64,000 nt of DNA from Leucobacter sp. UT-8R-CII-1-4 (GCF_030010235.1 NZ_JASCRS010000001.1:620001-684000); one strand, 5' to 3'. Shown: positions 35,348-44,332, numbered from the stretch's first letter. Program-made: numbers and translations. The notes: generated from the sequence alone by a model not told the origin.

Positions 35348-35671
35348 TTAGTTTTCGCTCTTGCCCTCTGCGCGCTGCTGTGCTGCGGCTCGAAGCGCCT
35401 CTGCTTCTGCCTTTGCTGCGGCGGCCTCTGCCTTAGCTTTTGCAAGCTCGTCTTCGACGGCTGGTGCAGTCGGCTCAGCGACGGTTGCTGCTGGCTCGGC
35501 GTTCGCCGCTTCAGCTTTCTTCTCGTCTTCTGGCGTCGAGACTTCCTTTTTCAGGATCTTCATCGACTGACCGAGGCTCTTCGCCAGGGCTGGCAGCTTA
35601 GGTGCACCAAACAAGAGGAGCACGACGAAAAGCAGAATAAACGGCGTCGGCCCGTGAAATAGGTTTCCCAT
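35348..35671 (-). CDS. tatA: Sec-independent protein translocase subunit TatA
   Basis: 107 residues: one N-terminal membrane helix (FILLFVVLLLFGAPKLPAL), the FG-hinge and amphipathic helix (KLPALAKSLGQSMKILKKE), then an Ala/Glu/Lys-rich cytoplasmic tail. The TatA family forms the pore for folded twin-arginine substrates. TatB and TatC genes are not in the window. The ATG has GGAG at about 11 bases. It ends close to the purF terminator hairpin. Confidence 0.93.
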   Translation of the reverse strand: MGNLFHGPTPFILLFVVLLLFGAPKLPALAKSLGQSMKILKKEVSTPEDEKKAEAANAEPAATVAEPTAPAVEDELAKAKAEAAAAKAEAEALRAAAQQRAEGKSEN

Positions 35672-35704
35672 AACTGAAACAGCTCCGATCGGTTGAATAT
35701 GGCC

Positions 35705-36067
35705 TTATCTTACGTCAGTCTGCACCGCGATTGCTGAACCGCGTTTGCGGTTTGCAATGAGACCGAGCAGCAATGACAGCAGCGCGCCAACGACGAGGCC
35801 AATCGCGCCACCGACCACAGCCATCAGCCCAGCGACCTGACCGAGCTCGTAGTTTGCACCCTCGAGCACCGGAAAGAACAGGCTCGCGACGATGCCGACA
35901 ACAATGCCAATCACGATAGTGCTCGTGATGATGCGACCGTAGCGTACCGAGCGTCGCAGCTCTACCTCAACAGGCTGGTGTGCGTTCTCCACGACCTCGG
36001 GCGCGTTCTCAGCAGCTTCTTGCGCGTTCTCCACTGCCTCTTCTGGCGTGGTTTCTTCGTTGGACAT
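35705..36067 (-). CDS. Small two-helix membrane protein
   Basis: 120 residues. An acidic N-terminal part with a repeated AENAPE/VENA pattern (about 1-30), then two membrane helices (IITSTIVIGIVVGIVASLFF and LMAVVGGAIGLVVGALLSLL) and a short basic end (ANRKRGS). I do not recognise a characterised family. It lies between tatA and the sterol-carrier-like gene in the same direction, and similar small membrane proteins occur near purF in relatives (from memory, uncertain). Confidence 0.7.
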   Translation of the reverse strand: MSNEETTPEEAVENAQEAAENAPEVVENAHQPVEVELRRSVRYGRIITSTIVIGIVVGIVASLFFPVLEGANYELGQVAGLMAVVGGAIGLVVGALLSLLLGLIANRKRGSAIAVQTDVR

Positions 36068-36146
36068 ACTTCTATTCTCTCAGGCTCCGCGGACTGTTCG
36101 AGCATCGGGGTGCAGCGAACACCCAGGAGCCACGCGTGGGATCCGG

Positions 36147-36518
36147 CTAGCGCGCCCAGGACGGCCGCACGAGCGGCACAAGCCCCTCAAGGTTGGCACG
36201 CGTTCCCGAAGCGCTGATCCTCGCCGAAGCGAGAGCCTCTTCCCATGAAAGCGACCCTGTAGCCAGTTCAATCCAGGTAGCAGGATCGCACTCCACCACA
36301 TTCGGTGGGGTGCCTCGCGTGTGCCGCGGGCCAGCAACGCACTGGGTCGCACCAAATGGCGGTACGCGCACCTCAAGCGAGTTGCCTGGGGCCCGTTCAG
36401 CCAGTTCCTCAAGCAAAAACCGTACAGCCGTCGCGATCTGCAGACGCTCCGAGTTACCGCCAAGGACCGCCTGTAGCGCAGCCATACCATCGCCCTGGGA
36501 GATGCGCCGTTTTGCCAT
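36147..36518 (-). CDS. Sterol-carrier-like (SCP2-type) protein
   Basis: 123 residues matching an actinobacterial sterol-carrier family: VRFLLEELAERAPGNSLEVR, the strongly conserved VPPFGATQCVAGPRHTRG with TPPNVVECDPATW, and ISASGTRANLEGLVPL. It probably binds a hydrophobic ligand; the ligand is unknown. The ATG has no ribosome-binding site, and TAGGCT ends six bases before it. Confidence 0.85.
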   Translation of the reverse strand: MAKRRISQGDGMAALQAVLGGNSERLQIATAVRFLLEELAERAPGNSLEVRVPPFGATQCVAGPRHTRGTPPNVVECDPATWIELATGSLSWEEALASARISASGTRANLEGLVPLVRPSWAR

Positions 36519-36524
36519 GAACCA

Positions 36525-36530
36525 AGCCTA
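36525..36530 (-). promoter_or_regulatory. -10 box of leaderless promoter for the sterol-carrier-like gene
   Basis: TAGGCT on the minus strand, six bases before the ATG at 36518. Confidence 0.7.
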
Positions 36531-36549
36531 TCCGCCGGCACCGACTAAA

Positions 36550-36616
36550 GCGGGGCAGCCACCCGGAAGGTGCCTGCCCCGCCGGGTGACCGCACGAACA
36601 AGCCGCACGGTCACCC
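36550..36616 (-). terminator. Tandem terminator hairpins after the M28 peptidase
   Basis: Two hairpins: 36550-36582 (9-bp GCGGGGCAG stem plus CACC/GGTG) and 36584-36616 (9-bp GGGTGACCG stem). They directly follow the peptidase stop on the minus strand, ending in GCTTTAG. Confidence 0.75.
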
Positions 36617-36632
36617 CTCATCGCATAACGAA

Positions 36633-39083
36633 TTATGCGTCTTCGTTTACCTGCTGTGCACGGTTGCGGCGAACCATGAGCATTGCTCCGCCACCGAGCA
36701 GCACGAGAGCTGCAGCCGCGATAGCAAACATGGCCGCTGGCTCAGCACCGGTGTTCGATAGCGAACCGGTTGGAGCGCCGGCAGCAATCTTGATTGAGCC
36801 AACCTTGCTTGTGTTGCCAGCAGTATCCAGTGCGCGGAATTCAACCGTGGTTGCTTCCTTGCCGAGGTCGAGCTGAGTAGCGAACTTCGCTGCCTCAATC
36901 ACCTGTGGCGCCATCGCACGAGCCTGTGGAGCGTTTTCGGCCTCGGGCTGTTCCAGCTTCAGGTCAGTCCATGCGCCGTTACCGACATGATACTGGACTG
37001 AGGCAACACCCGAGGTAGCGTCAAGCGCGGTACCGCTCACTGCGCCACGCTTTGCCGCGTCAGCGACCACGGCGAGGCTTGGTGCAGTCGAGTCAAGGTT
37101 CACTGGCACACTCGAAGGAACAACGTTGCCCTGGGCATCAGTTGCGCGAACGAATAGCTCGTAGCGACCATCTTCTTCGAAGGTGGTGCCGTCGGTGCCC
37201 GAAACCCAGTTCTGACCATCGATCGACTGTTCAACGGTCAATTCATCACCGAAGTTGTTCGATGCGTCAGCTGCCACGGTTACCGGAGCGTTCAGGTACC
37301 AGCCGGTAGCCGAAGGAGCCTGGCCAGCCTCAAGCGCGAACACAGGTGCACTAGCCTTCTGCATCTGCATTGGCACAGCTGCGCCACCAGCAGCGAGCGC
37401 GGTGTCGGCTACGAACGCACGTGAGCCGTCAGCAGCAAGTGCGACGAAGTCGCAGCTCGTGTTTGGCGTGAACACGGTGAGCTTGCCATCAGCGTCGGTA
37501 CTGCCACCGTCGCGCCAGCCTTCGTCACCCTCACAGCTCATTGCAACACGAGCGTTCGCAACCACTGCTTCATCAGCATCAACGACATCAAGCTTTGCCT
37601 GGTTCATCGCCGCACGGAATGCGCCACCGCCGAGAATGCGAGCAGCGTGTGCCATCCGCTCTGCCGAAACAAACTCAAGCGTGTCTGTGGTCTGGTGGTA
37701 TGCCGGTTCAAGCACAATGTTGGTCCCACCTGCGTAGAACATCCAGCTGAAGACCGCAGCCTTGATTCCCACGTCGTGGAATGGCTGGTGATCGCTTCGG
37801 CTCACAGTACCAATCGGCAGGTTGCCCTGCTCAGCAATCAGTGAGACCTGGTTCGAGAAGTCAAGCACTGGGCTCTCGTGAGGCTCGAGCGGCGGACGAG
37901 TGGTGTCTGCGGTCAACGCCCAGAAGCTGAATGGCTGGCCAGGGTTACCTTCGTATGAAGTGCCCGCCATGTCCATGTTCCAAGCGCCGAGCGTGCGTGC
38001 CTGCTCAGCTGCAGTCATCACGGTCTTTACGTGGTAGTTCGAACCCTTGTAGCCGATTTCTTCAGCACCCCAGACACCGAAACGAATCTCAGCGTCGTAC
38101 TTGTGCTGGCTCATGATGCGTGCGATCTCAACGAGGATACTGACGCCAGAACCGTTGTCGCTAGCGCCTGGGCTACCTGGCACCGAGTCAATGTGAGCAC
38201 CAAGGTAGATGATTGGCGCATCTGGGTTGCCGCTAGCAGCTGGCAGCACGCCGATTGCGTTGTGGCTGGTTGTGCTACTGATCTTGGTGGTTGCCTCGAT
38301 CGAAAGAGGACCATCAGCGAGCAAGGTACGCATACGCTTGCCCTGGTTCACTGCTGAGCCAAGTACGACCATGCCAGCCTCTTCGGAGGCAAGGTTGCCA
38401 ACGCTTGGCAGTGACTCCGGCGCCGACTGACCGGCGACCTTGGCGAAGATCACGCCTGCGACGCCAGCGGTGCGCAGATCCTTGAGCATAGTGTTGCGAG
38501 TTCCGGCAACGGTGTTCCAGTCAGCGAGCACCATCTTGCCAGCAAGGTCGGTGCGCTCTGCGAGGCCGGTGGTCTGGCTCGCGATATCAACTACATCGCC
38601 CGAAACGGTCGTGAGTGGGCCGTTCGCAGAGTGGCTGAACTGCCAGCTCGCGTATTCATCGGTCTTGCGGTTGGGGGTGATGTCCGCGAAGCGTGCCTGA
38701 GTCACTTCGAAGGCTTCAACCTCAGTCTCAAGTCCGTAACCGCGGAACTGTTCAGCGATCCAGTTCACAGCCTCGGTCTCTGCTTCTGAACCACGAACGC
38801 GTGGACCAATCTCGTGCGAGAGCTTGACGTCGGTGTTCCAAATGTTTTCCTTGACTACCTGTGAGAGGTATTCGTTCTGGAAATCGGGCAGCAGGTTGCC
38901 GCTCGTGATTGCCGAGATCGCCTCAGCTGGCGGAGCCGGCAGTGGCTCCGGTGCAGCGGTCTGCGCGAACGCGGTAACCGAGGATGAGAAGGCCAACGGC
39001 ACGGCAAGTGCTGCTGCTCCCATCGCGTATAGGGTGTTCCGCCCGCGAGACGAGGCTCGCGACCGGGTGTGCTTAGGAAGCAT
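36633..39083 (-). CDS. Secreted, wall-anchored M28 aminopeptidase with PA domain
   Basis: 816 residues. Signal peptide (LYAMGAAALAVPLAF to TAFAQ). A protease-associated domain (about 130-260) is inserted before or within the M28 zinc-peptidase domain. Metal and catalytic residues are visible: YLGAHIDSVPGSPG, ASDNGSG, GAEEIG with the catalytic Glu, NMDMAG, and SDHQPFHDVG. Then Ig-like segments (SLAVVADAAKRGAVSGTALD) and a C-terminal sorting-like signal: LSNTG, a hydrophobic stretch (AMFAIAAAALVLLGGGAML) and a basic tail (VRRNRAQ). The SNTG core deviates from LPXTG. It likely trims peptides outside the cell. I chose the ATG at 39083; AGAGAGG is about 12 bases upstream. Confidence 0.87.
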   Translation of the reverse strand: MLPKHTRSRASSRGRNTLYAMGAAALAVPLAFSSSVTAFAQTAAPEPLPAPPAEAISAITSGNLLPDFQNEYLSQVVKENIWNTDVKLSHEIGPRVRGSEAETEAVNWIAEQFRGYGLETEVEAFEVTQARFADITPNRKTDEYASWQFSHSANGPLTTVSGDVVDIASQTTGLAERTDLAGKMVLADWNTVAGTRNTMLKDLRTAGVAGVIFAKVAGQSAPESLPSVGNLASEEAGMVVLGSAVNQGKRMRTLLADGPLSIEATTKISSTTSHNAIGVLPAASGNPDAPIIYLGAHIDSVPGSPGASDNGSGVSILVEIARIMSQHKYDAEIRFGVWGAEEIGYKGSNYHVKTVMTAAEQARTLGAWNMDMAGTSYEGNPGQPFSFWALTADTTRPPLEPHESPVLDFSNQVSLIAEQGNLPIGTVSRSDHQPFHDVGIKAAVFSWMFYAGGTNIVLEPAYHQTTDTLEFVSAERMAHAARILGGGAFRAAMNQAKLDVVDADEAVVANARVAMSCEGDEGWRDGGSTDADGKLTVFTPNTSCDFVALAADGSRAFVADTALAAGGAAVPMQMQKASAPVFALEAGQAPSATGWYLNAPVTVAADASNNFGDELTVEQSIDGQNWVSGTDGTTFEEDGRYELFVRATDAQGNVVPSSVPVNLDSTAPSLAVVADAAKRGAVSGTALDATSGVASVQYHVGNGAWTDLKLEQPEAENAPQARAMAPQVIEAAKFATQLDLGKEATTVEFRALDTAGNTSKVGSIKIAAGAPTGSLSNTGAEPAAMFAIAAAALVLLGGGAMLMVRRNRAQQVNEDA

Positions 39084-39438
39084 GAATATGTGTGTCCTCT
39101 CTGACAACGGCACGCCTGATCAACCCTGACCGTGGCCAAGACTGTGTTCCCCGTGCCGAGACGCGTACTGCATCTCCGGCTCAACCGTACCGACGCACAC
39201 CAGTGGATGTTGCGCGATATAGCAGTCTGTCAGGCCAGGCCCGACAGACTGACCAGATTATCGGGCTTTTCGTACGCCTGGAGGCCGTAGACTGGAGACG
39301 AATTGTCCTGAGGCGACAGTTTGTTTCCGTATATGGCAAATCGGGATCGAACTGTCGGAATGTATCTCAGAAGGGTGATCGAATCTTCGATAACCTGCAA
39401 CAATCACCAGACAAGCGGATTTTTCCGCGCATTTTTCA
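39084..39438. other. Divergent regulatory region between the M28 peptidase and lrp-type gene
   Basis: 355 bases without a gene. It holds a 9-bp inverted repeat (39223-39231 and 39243-39251, CAGTCTGTC) and a second, spaced pair (CGACAGTT at 39314-39321 and AACTGTCG at 39350-39357). CGACAG recurs in both, which may mark binding sites for the adjacent Lrp-type regulator. Confidence 0.5.
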
Positions 39439-39924
39439 ATGGGGAATAACAAAGAGTCAATGGATCTCGACGACATCGATCTAGCAATTTTGAACGTGCT
39501 CTCGGCCGACGCCAGAGTCTCAATGACGCAGCTCGCAGATGCAGTGCATATTTCGCGAGCAAGCGCGCACGCACGCTTTAAACGTCTCATCGACAATCAG
39601 GTCATCACCGGGTTCACCGTGCAGCTCGACCCCGTTCGCGCGGGCCAGCACGCCTCTGCCTACGTCACGCTCGCCGTGGAACAGCCGCAGTGGCAAGAAG
39701 TGAAGAACCGCCTTGTCGCGATCCCCGAGGTGCATCACATTGCGCTCATCGGTGGCGAGTTTGACGTTATCGTGCTGGTGCGTGCACGAGACAATCGAGA
39801 CCTGCGTCGAGTGGTTCTTGAAGAGATTCAATCGATTCCAGCAGTGCGCGGATCGCGCACGCAGCTGATCTTCGAAGACACTCAGGTCGCGACGGGTGGC
39901 CGCTCATTGAGCAAGGCAAAGTAG
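39439..39924 (+). CDS. Lrp/AsnC-family transcriptional regulator
   Basis: 161 residues. N-terminal winged HTH (LDDIDLAILNVLSADARVSMT followed by HISRASAHARFKRL) and a C-terminal RAM ligand-binding domain (HASAYVTLAVEQPQWQEV, IALIGGEFDVIVLVRARD). Lrp-family proteins bind amino acids and often control amino-acid metabolism or transport; the ABC importer and aminotransferase nearby are candidate targets (inference). ATG 39439 and ATG 39460 are both possible; neither has a strong ribosome-binding site. Confidence 0.9.
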   Translation: MGNNKESMDLDDIDLAILNVLSADARVSMTQLADAVHISRASAHARFKRLIDNQVITGFTVQLDPVRAGQHASAYVTLAVEQPQWQEVKNRLVAIPEVHHIALIGGEFDVIVLVRARDNRDLRRVVLEEIQSIPAVRGSRTQLIFEDTQVATGGRSLSKAK

Positions 39925-40038
39925 CCTCGCCCGTTCACCGACCCGTTCAGAGTAATCCCCCGTCCCAATAGCGCTCAGCAGCCCGCGCCCAGCAGCCTGC
40001 GCCCAGCACTGAACTACTCAGCGCTGAACCGCTCTACC

Positions 40039-40089
40039 AAACACAAAGCCCCGCTCCTCGACAGTGCCGAGGAACGGGGCTTTGTGTTT
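40039..40089. terminator. Bidirectional terminator between lrp-type gene and ABC operon
   Basis: 15-bp outer stem (AAACACAAAGCCCCG) plus an inner CCTCG/CGAGG stem. T-rich right arm. It separates convergent transcription units. Confidence 0.85.
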
Positions 40090-40106
40090 TGCTTCAGCTG
40101 ATTGAG

Positions 40107-40898
40107 TTACGCCAGCAGTGCGCGGTCGTCGAACGACGCACCCTTGATCTTCGAGAACTCCTCAAGCAGACGCGGCACAGTAAGGGTCTTCTTTTCTTCT
40201 TCCGAAGCTTGGAAGACGATACGGCCCTCATGCATCATGATCAGGCGGTTGCCAAGACGCAGCGCCTGCTCCATGTTGTGCGTCACCATCAGCGTGGTGA
40301 GGCCACCCTGCTGAACAATACGCTCGGTGAGATCGGTCACCAGCGCAGCACGCTGCGGGTCAAGAGCCGCGGTGTGCTCATCGAGCAGCAGAATACTTGG
40401 GTGAGTGAAGCCCGACATCAGCAACGAAAGCGCCTGACGCTGACCGCCCGAAAGCAGACCAACCTTTGCTGGTAGGCGATCCTCGAGGCCAAGCTCAAGT
40501 GACTTCAACTCTTCACGGAAGCGTTCCCGCTGCTTTGCCCCAAGTGCCATGCCAAGCCCGCGACGCTGGCCGCGACGCAGCGCAAGCGCCAGGTTCTGCT
40601 CAATCGTCAGGTTCGGCGCGGTGCCTGCCATCGGATCCTGGAACACGCGACCGACATACTTCGCCCGCTGAAATTCCTGCAGTTTGTTCACGCGGCGACC
40701 ATCGATCTCGATGAGACCAGAGTCAACAAAGTAACGACCAGCGATCGCGTTCAGCAGCGTCGACTTGCCCGCACCGTTTGAGCCAATGATGGTAACAAAG
40801 TCACCCTCGGCAAGCTCGAGGTCAAGATCGACAAGAGCCTTACGCTCGTTGACGGTTCCGGCGAAGAATGTCTTTGAAATCTTTTCGATTTTCAGCAT
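40107..40898 (-). CDS. ABC transporter ATP-binding protein (Trp-type importer)
   Basis: 263 residues. Walker A GSNGAGKSTLL (about 40), Q-loop VFQDPMAG, signature LLSGGQRQALSLLM, Walker B ILLLDEHTAALDP, and switch His in VTHNMEQAL. The Q-loop context and neighbouring genes place it with the ABC_sub_bind importers. Last gene of the three-gene operon; three bases separate it from the permease gene. Confidence 0.93.
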   Translation of the reverse strand: MLKIEKISKTFFAGTVNERKALVDLDLELAEGDFVTIIGSNGAGKSTLLNAIAGRYFVDSGLIEIDGRRVNKLQEFQRAKYVGRVFQDPMAGTAPNLTIEQNLALALRRGQRRGLGMALGAKQRERFREELKSLELGLEDRLPAKVGLLSGGQRQALSLLMSGFTHPSILLLDEHTAALDPQRAALVTDLTERIVQQGGLTTLMVTHNMEQALRLGNRLIMMHEGRIVFQASEEEKKTLTVPRLLEEFSKIKGASFDDRALLA

Positions 40899-40901
40899 GA
40901 T

Positions 40902-41888
40902 TTATTCCTTACCCGCCTTGGCACCGGCAGCTTCTTCAGCGTCGATGACCCCGACTCCGGCAGTGAGCGCAACAGCTGGTTCAGCTGATTTCGGTTCACG
41001 CGGTTGCACACGACCACCGCGACCGCGCAGCGAAGGCAGCTTCTTCAAGAAACCCCAACGCGGCAACAGCAGCGCGAGAATCACGAGGGCTGCAGTGATC
41101 ATCTTCATGTCGTTCGGGTTCAGACCCACCTTCAGCGCACCGAAAATAATGAGGCGGTAAAGCAGTGCACCGAAGATTACTGCCAAGGTTGCCACCCAGA
41201 TGTAACGCTGACCGAAGACCGCCTGACCGAGAATCACCGAAGCGAGACCAACCAGAATCAGACCAACACCCATCGAAATATCTGCGAAGCCCTGGTACTG
41301 AGCAACAAGCGCACCACAGAGTGCAACAAGACCGTTCGAAAGGCCGAGGGTCAGAATCGCGGTGAAGTCAGTCGAAACGCCGAACGAACGAATCATTGGA
41401 CCGTTATCGCCGGTTGCTTGAATCGAAAGGCCAAGGTTCGTTGAGAGGAACCAGTCGACCACGAACTTCAGCACAAGCAGGGCCACAAAGAGAATGCCTA
41501 CGCCTACCCAGGTGCCGAGCATCGACGATTCCTTGAGTGGGGTGAACACAGTCTCAGAACGCAATAGTGGGAAGTTTGCCTTACCCATAATGCGCAAGTT
41601 AATTGACCAGAGCGCGATCATGGTCAAGATGCCTGCGAGCAGGCCGTCGATCCGCCCCTTGGTGTAGAGCAGACCGGTAATAATGCCGGCGATCACCCCG
41701 GCCGCGCCACCCGCGAGGGTGGCGAGGACGGGGTTCACACCGGAACCGATTAGCGTCGCGGCTGTGGCTGCTCCGGTAGTAAAGCTTCCGTCAACAGTCA
41801 GATCTGGAAAGTTGAGCACGCGGAAGGTCAGGTAGACCCCGAGTGCCATCACACCGTAAATGAGCCCAAGCTCGAGTGCGCCAATCAT
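40902..41888 (-). CDS. ABC transporter permease (Trp-type importer)
   Basis: 328 residues with about eight to nine membrane helices (LELGLIYGVMALGVYLTFRV, FTTGAATAATLIGSG, LAGGAAGVIAGIITGLLY and onward). It is of the branched-chain/Trp-type permease class that works with PF04392-type binding proteins. A hydrophilic, Ala/Glu-rich end of about 35 residues follows. The order binding protein, permease, ATPase is that of TrpXYZ-like systems in other bacteria. Confidence 0.9.
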   Translation of the reverse strand: MIGALELGLIYGVMALGVYLTFRVLNFPDLTVDGSFTTGAATAATLIGSGVNPVLATLAGGAAGVIAGIITGLLYTKGRIDGLLAGILTMIALWSINLRIMGKANFPLLRSETVFTPLKESSMLGTWVGVGILFVALLVLKFVVDWFLSTNLGLSIQATGDNGPMIRSFGVSTDFTAILTLGLSNGLVALCGALVAQYQGFADISMGVGLILVGLASVILGQAVFGQRYIWVATLAVIFGALLYRLIIFGALKVGLNPNDMKMITAALVILALLLPRWGFLKKLPSLRGRGGRVQPREPKSAEPAVALTAGVGVIDAEEAAGAKAGKE

Positions 41889-41942
41889 GTGTATTCCTTA
41901 GTAACTAGTACTCAATCGAACGTAAAAACGTGCGAGGGAGAT

Positions 41943-42923
41943 TTACTCGACGGTCTCGGCCTGGTCGAGGATGTCAGCCGGGATAGTTACGCCCATGCGC
42001 TCTGCAGCACCTGGGTTCACCACGTACGAGAAGGTCTTCGATACCTCTACGGCCATGGTTGCTGGATCGCCACCATCCTTGAGGATCTTGATTGCCATCT
42101 CACCGGTCTGGTAACCGAGCTGGAAGTAGTCGATACCGAGAGTTGCAACAGCGCCACCCTCAACGGTGCCCGACTCAGCGCCGATCACAGGGATCTTCTT
42201 TGCTTCCGCAACCTGCACGAGCGACGAGATACCCGAAACAACCATGTTGTCGGTAGGTACGTAGATCGCGTCAACATCGCCAAGAGCCTCAGCAGCCTGC
42301 TGGATGTCGTTTGCGGTGGTCACGGTCGTTGACACGATTTCGAGGCCGAGTGCTGGTGCTGCCTCGGTTGCTGCATCAACCTGAACCTGCGAGTTAACCT
42401 CGCCCGATGCGTACACAATGCCGACCTTCTTGGCATCTGGCACGATCTGCTTGAGGAGCTTCAGCTGCTCGTCAATTGGCGCCATGTCGCTGGTGCCGGT
42501 GACGTTTGCGCCTGGCTTCTCGTTCGAGTCAACGAGCTCAGCAGCAACAGCGTCGGTCACTGCGGTGAAGAGCACTGGCTTGTCGGTGATGGCCTGAGCC
42601 ATTGCCTGCGCAGCTGGGGTTGCAACTGCGAGCACCAGATCGAGATCCTGCGAAGCGAAGGTCTGCGCGATGGTGACCGCGGTGCCCTGCTCGCCGTTTG
42701 CGTTCTGGATGTCGAACTTCGCGTTGATGCCTGCATCTTCGAAAGCCTTCTGGAAGCCCTCGGTTGCCGCATCCAACGCTGGGTGCTGAACGAGCTGCGA
42801 AATACCGATGTTGTAGTCAGCTGCCGATGCATCGTTGCCATCGGTTGAGCCGTTGCTGCATCCTGCGAGTGCCAGAGCGCTCGCAGCTGCGAGTGCGATA
42901 CCCGCGATTACTTTGCGTTTCAT
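41943..42923 (-). CDS. ABC substrate-binding lipoprotein (ABC_sub_bind, Trp-type)
   Basis: 326 residues. Lipobox LALAGCS after a short signal peptide gives an acylated Cys about 20-22. The body fits PF04392: NIGISQLVQHPALDAATEGFQKAF, DLVLAVATPAAQAMA, VKLL-like segments and GIVYASGEVNSQVQVDA, AIYVPTDNMVVSGI, LGIDYFQLGYQTGEMA. Family members bind tryptophan or other aromatic or small organic ligands; the ligand here is inferred. I chose ATG 42923 because AAGGA lies eight bases upstream; ATG 42929 is too close to it. Confidence 0.9.
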   Translation of the reverse strand: MKRKVIAGIALAAASALALAGCSNGSTDGNDASAADYNIGISQLVQHPALDAATEGFQKAFEDAGINAKFDIQNANGEQGTAVTIAQTFASQDLDLVLAVATPAAQAMAQAITDKPVLFTAVTDAVAAELVDSNEKPGANVTGTSDMAPIDEQLKLLKQIVPDAKKVGIVYASGEVNSQVQVDAATEAAPALGLEIVSTTVTTANDIQQAAEALGDVDAIYVPTDNMVVSGISSLVQVAEAKKIPVIGAESGTVEGGAVATLGIDYFQLGYQTGEMAIKILKDGGDPATMAVEVSKTFSYVVNPGAAERMGVTIPADILDQAETVE

Positions 42924-43021
42924 TTTCATGATCCTTAACTCATTGTGAGGTGGGGGGTAAATCTCGAAAACACGAGAAGTTTTGTATTGCACGCACCCGC
43001 GCTGCGGGCACGCACTAAGAG

Positions 43022-44083
43022 CTAGTCTGCCGAAATAGGTGCCACTGGCGCGATAGCCGCCAGGAAACGGTCATTCATTTCTGGCGAACCAACCGAGATT
43101 CGGATGCCATCAGTGCCGTAAGCACGCGCAATTACTGCGCTCTCACGAAGTGCGACATCAATTTCAGACGTGCGCTCTCCGGTGCGAATCCAGACGAAGT
43201 TTCCGAGCGAGTCGAGCACAGGCCAGCCAAGGCGGCGCAGCTCTTCGGTCATCCGGGCACGTTCCGCAACGAGCACCTGTACTCGCTCGTCAAGCTCTGC
43301 CTCGGCGTCGAGCGACGCAATCGCGGCCTGTTGAGCGAGAGCGCTCACACCAAACGGCACTGCCACCTTGCGTAGGTTGTCGGCAACCTGCTCGCGGGCG
43401 ATCGCGTAGCCAATGCGCAGACCTGCAAGGCCGTATGCCTTTGAGAAGGTGTGCAGCACGGCAACGTTCTCGTAGCGGCGGAAGAAGTCGATACCGTCGG
43501 CTGATTCCGGATCGTTGTTGAAGTGCACGTATGCCTCGTCAACGACGACAAGCACGTCGCTCGGCACAGCTTTCATGAACTCATCGAGTTCGGCGGTGGA
43601 GACGCCCGCGCCGGTTGGGTTGTTTGGGTTGCAGACCAGCACGAGACGGGTGCGCTCCGTGATCGCAGCAGCCATAGCTGGCAGGTCATGGCGATCGTCG
43701 GCGGTAAGCGGCACAGCTACGGGAGTTGCGCCAGCAATCTGAACAAGAATCGGGTAGGCCTCGAACGAACGCCAGGCAAATACGACCTCGTCGCCTTCGC
43801 CGGCAGCAGCCGAAATCAGCTGGTTTGCTACCTCGACCGAACCTGCACCAACGGCAACTTCTTCAGGGCGAACTTCAAAACGCTCAGCGATGCGGGCCCG
43901 GATGGCAACGGCACCCATGTCTGGGTAAAGCTGGATCGAGCCAGCCTGGTCACGAACGACCTGCGCTACAGACTCAAGCGGAGGATACGGGTTCTCGTTC
44001 GAAGAGAGCTTGATCGCTCCGGGGATCGACTTGCCTTGAATGTACGTGGGCAATTGCTCAACGCGTTCGCGCTGCTTAACCAT
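43022..44083 (-). CDS. Aromatic / histidinol-phosphate aminotransferase
   Basis: 353 residues of fold-type I PLP enzyme, HisC/Pat branch: IKLSSNENPYPPLESV at the start, NPNNPTG, the PLP lysine in HTFSKAYGLAGLRIGYAI (about 215), and NFVWIRTGER. In Actinobacteria very similar enzymes are assigned either to histidinol-phosphate or to phenylpyruvate transamination; the sequence alone does not settle it. No other his gene is in the window, and the adjacent Trp-type importer favours the aromatic role (inference). Divergent from purD. Confidence 0.88.
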   Translation of the reverse strand: MVKQRERVEQLPTYIQGKSIPGAIKLSSNENPYPPLESVAQVVRDQAGSIQLYPDMGAVAIRARIAERFEVRPEEVAVGAGSVEVANQLISAAAGEGDEVVFAWRSFEAYPILVQIAGATPVAVPLTADDRHDLPAMAAAITERTRLVLVCNPNNPTGAGVSTAELDEFMKAVPSDVLVVVDEAYVHFNNDPESADGIDFFRRYENVAVLHTFSKAYGLAGLRIGYAIAREQVADNLRKVAVPFGVSALAQQAAIASLDAEAELDERVQVLVAERARMTEELRRLGWPVLDSLGNFVWIRTGERTSEIDVALRESAVIARAYGTDGIRISVGSPEMNDRFLAAIAPVAPISAD

Positions 44084-44326
44084 TCTTCCTCGAATTCGTT
44101 ACTTGACCTGCATCTGCACAGCATCGTGTCTAGATGTACAGAAGCTTAGGAGATGTGAATTTGAACGTCCGACAAAATGAGAGGTATCTGACAATCTGTA
44201 AAGCGATTGAAAGAATTTGCTACATTCCGTCCAGTGGAAGCGCGGCGATTCGGGGTGCTGGCCCAGTGTGCCGCGCTACAAACCACCTTAGCGACCCCAA
44301 GCGGCGACTCGCCCGCCGAAGACAGT

Positions 44327-44332
44327 TAGGCT
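44327..44332 (+). promoter_or_regulatory. -10 box of leaderless purD promoter
   Basis: TAGGCT, six bases before the GTG at 44339. Confidence 0.7.

Noticed and set aside
39925-40038. Short repeats of CAGCAGCC-type after the Lrp gene as a functional element
   Set aside because: Two or three degenerate copies only, without symmetry or coding potential.
42924-43021. T-box or Trp leader before the ABC binding protein
   Set aside because: The 98-base spacer has a small GC-rich hairpin but no T-box sequence, no Trp-codon leader peptide and no clear terminator.
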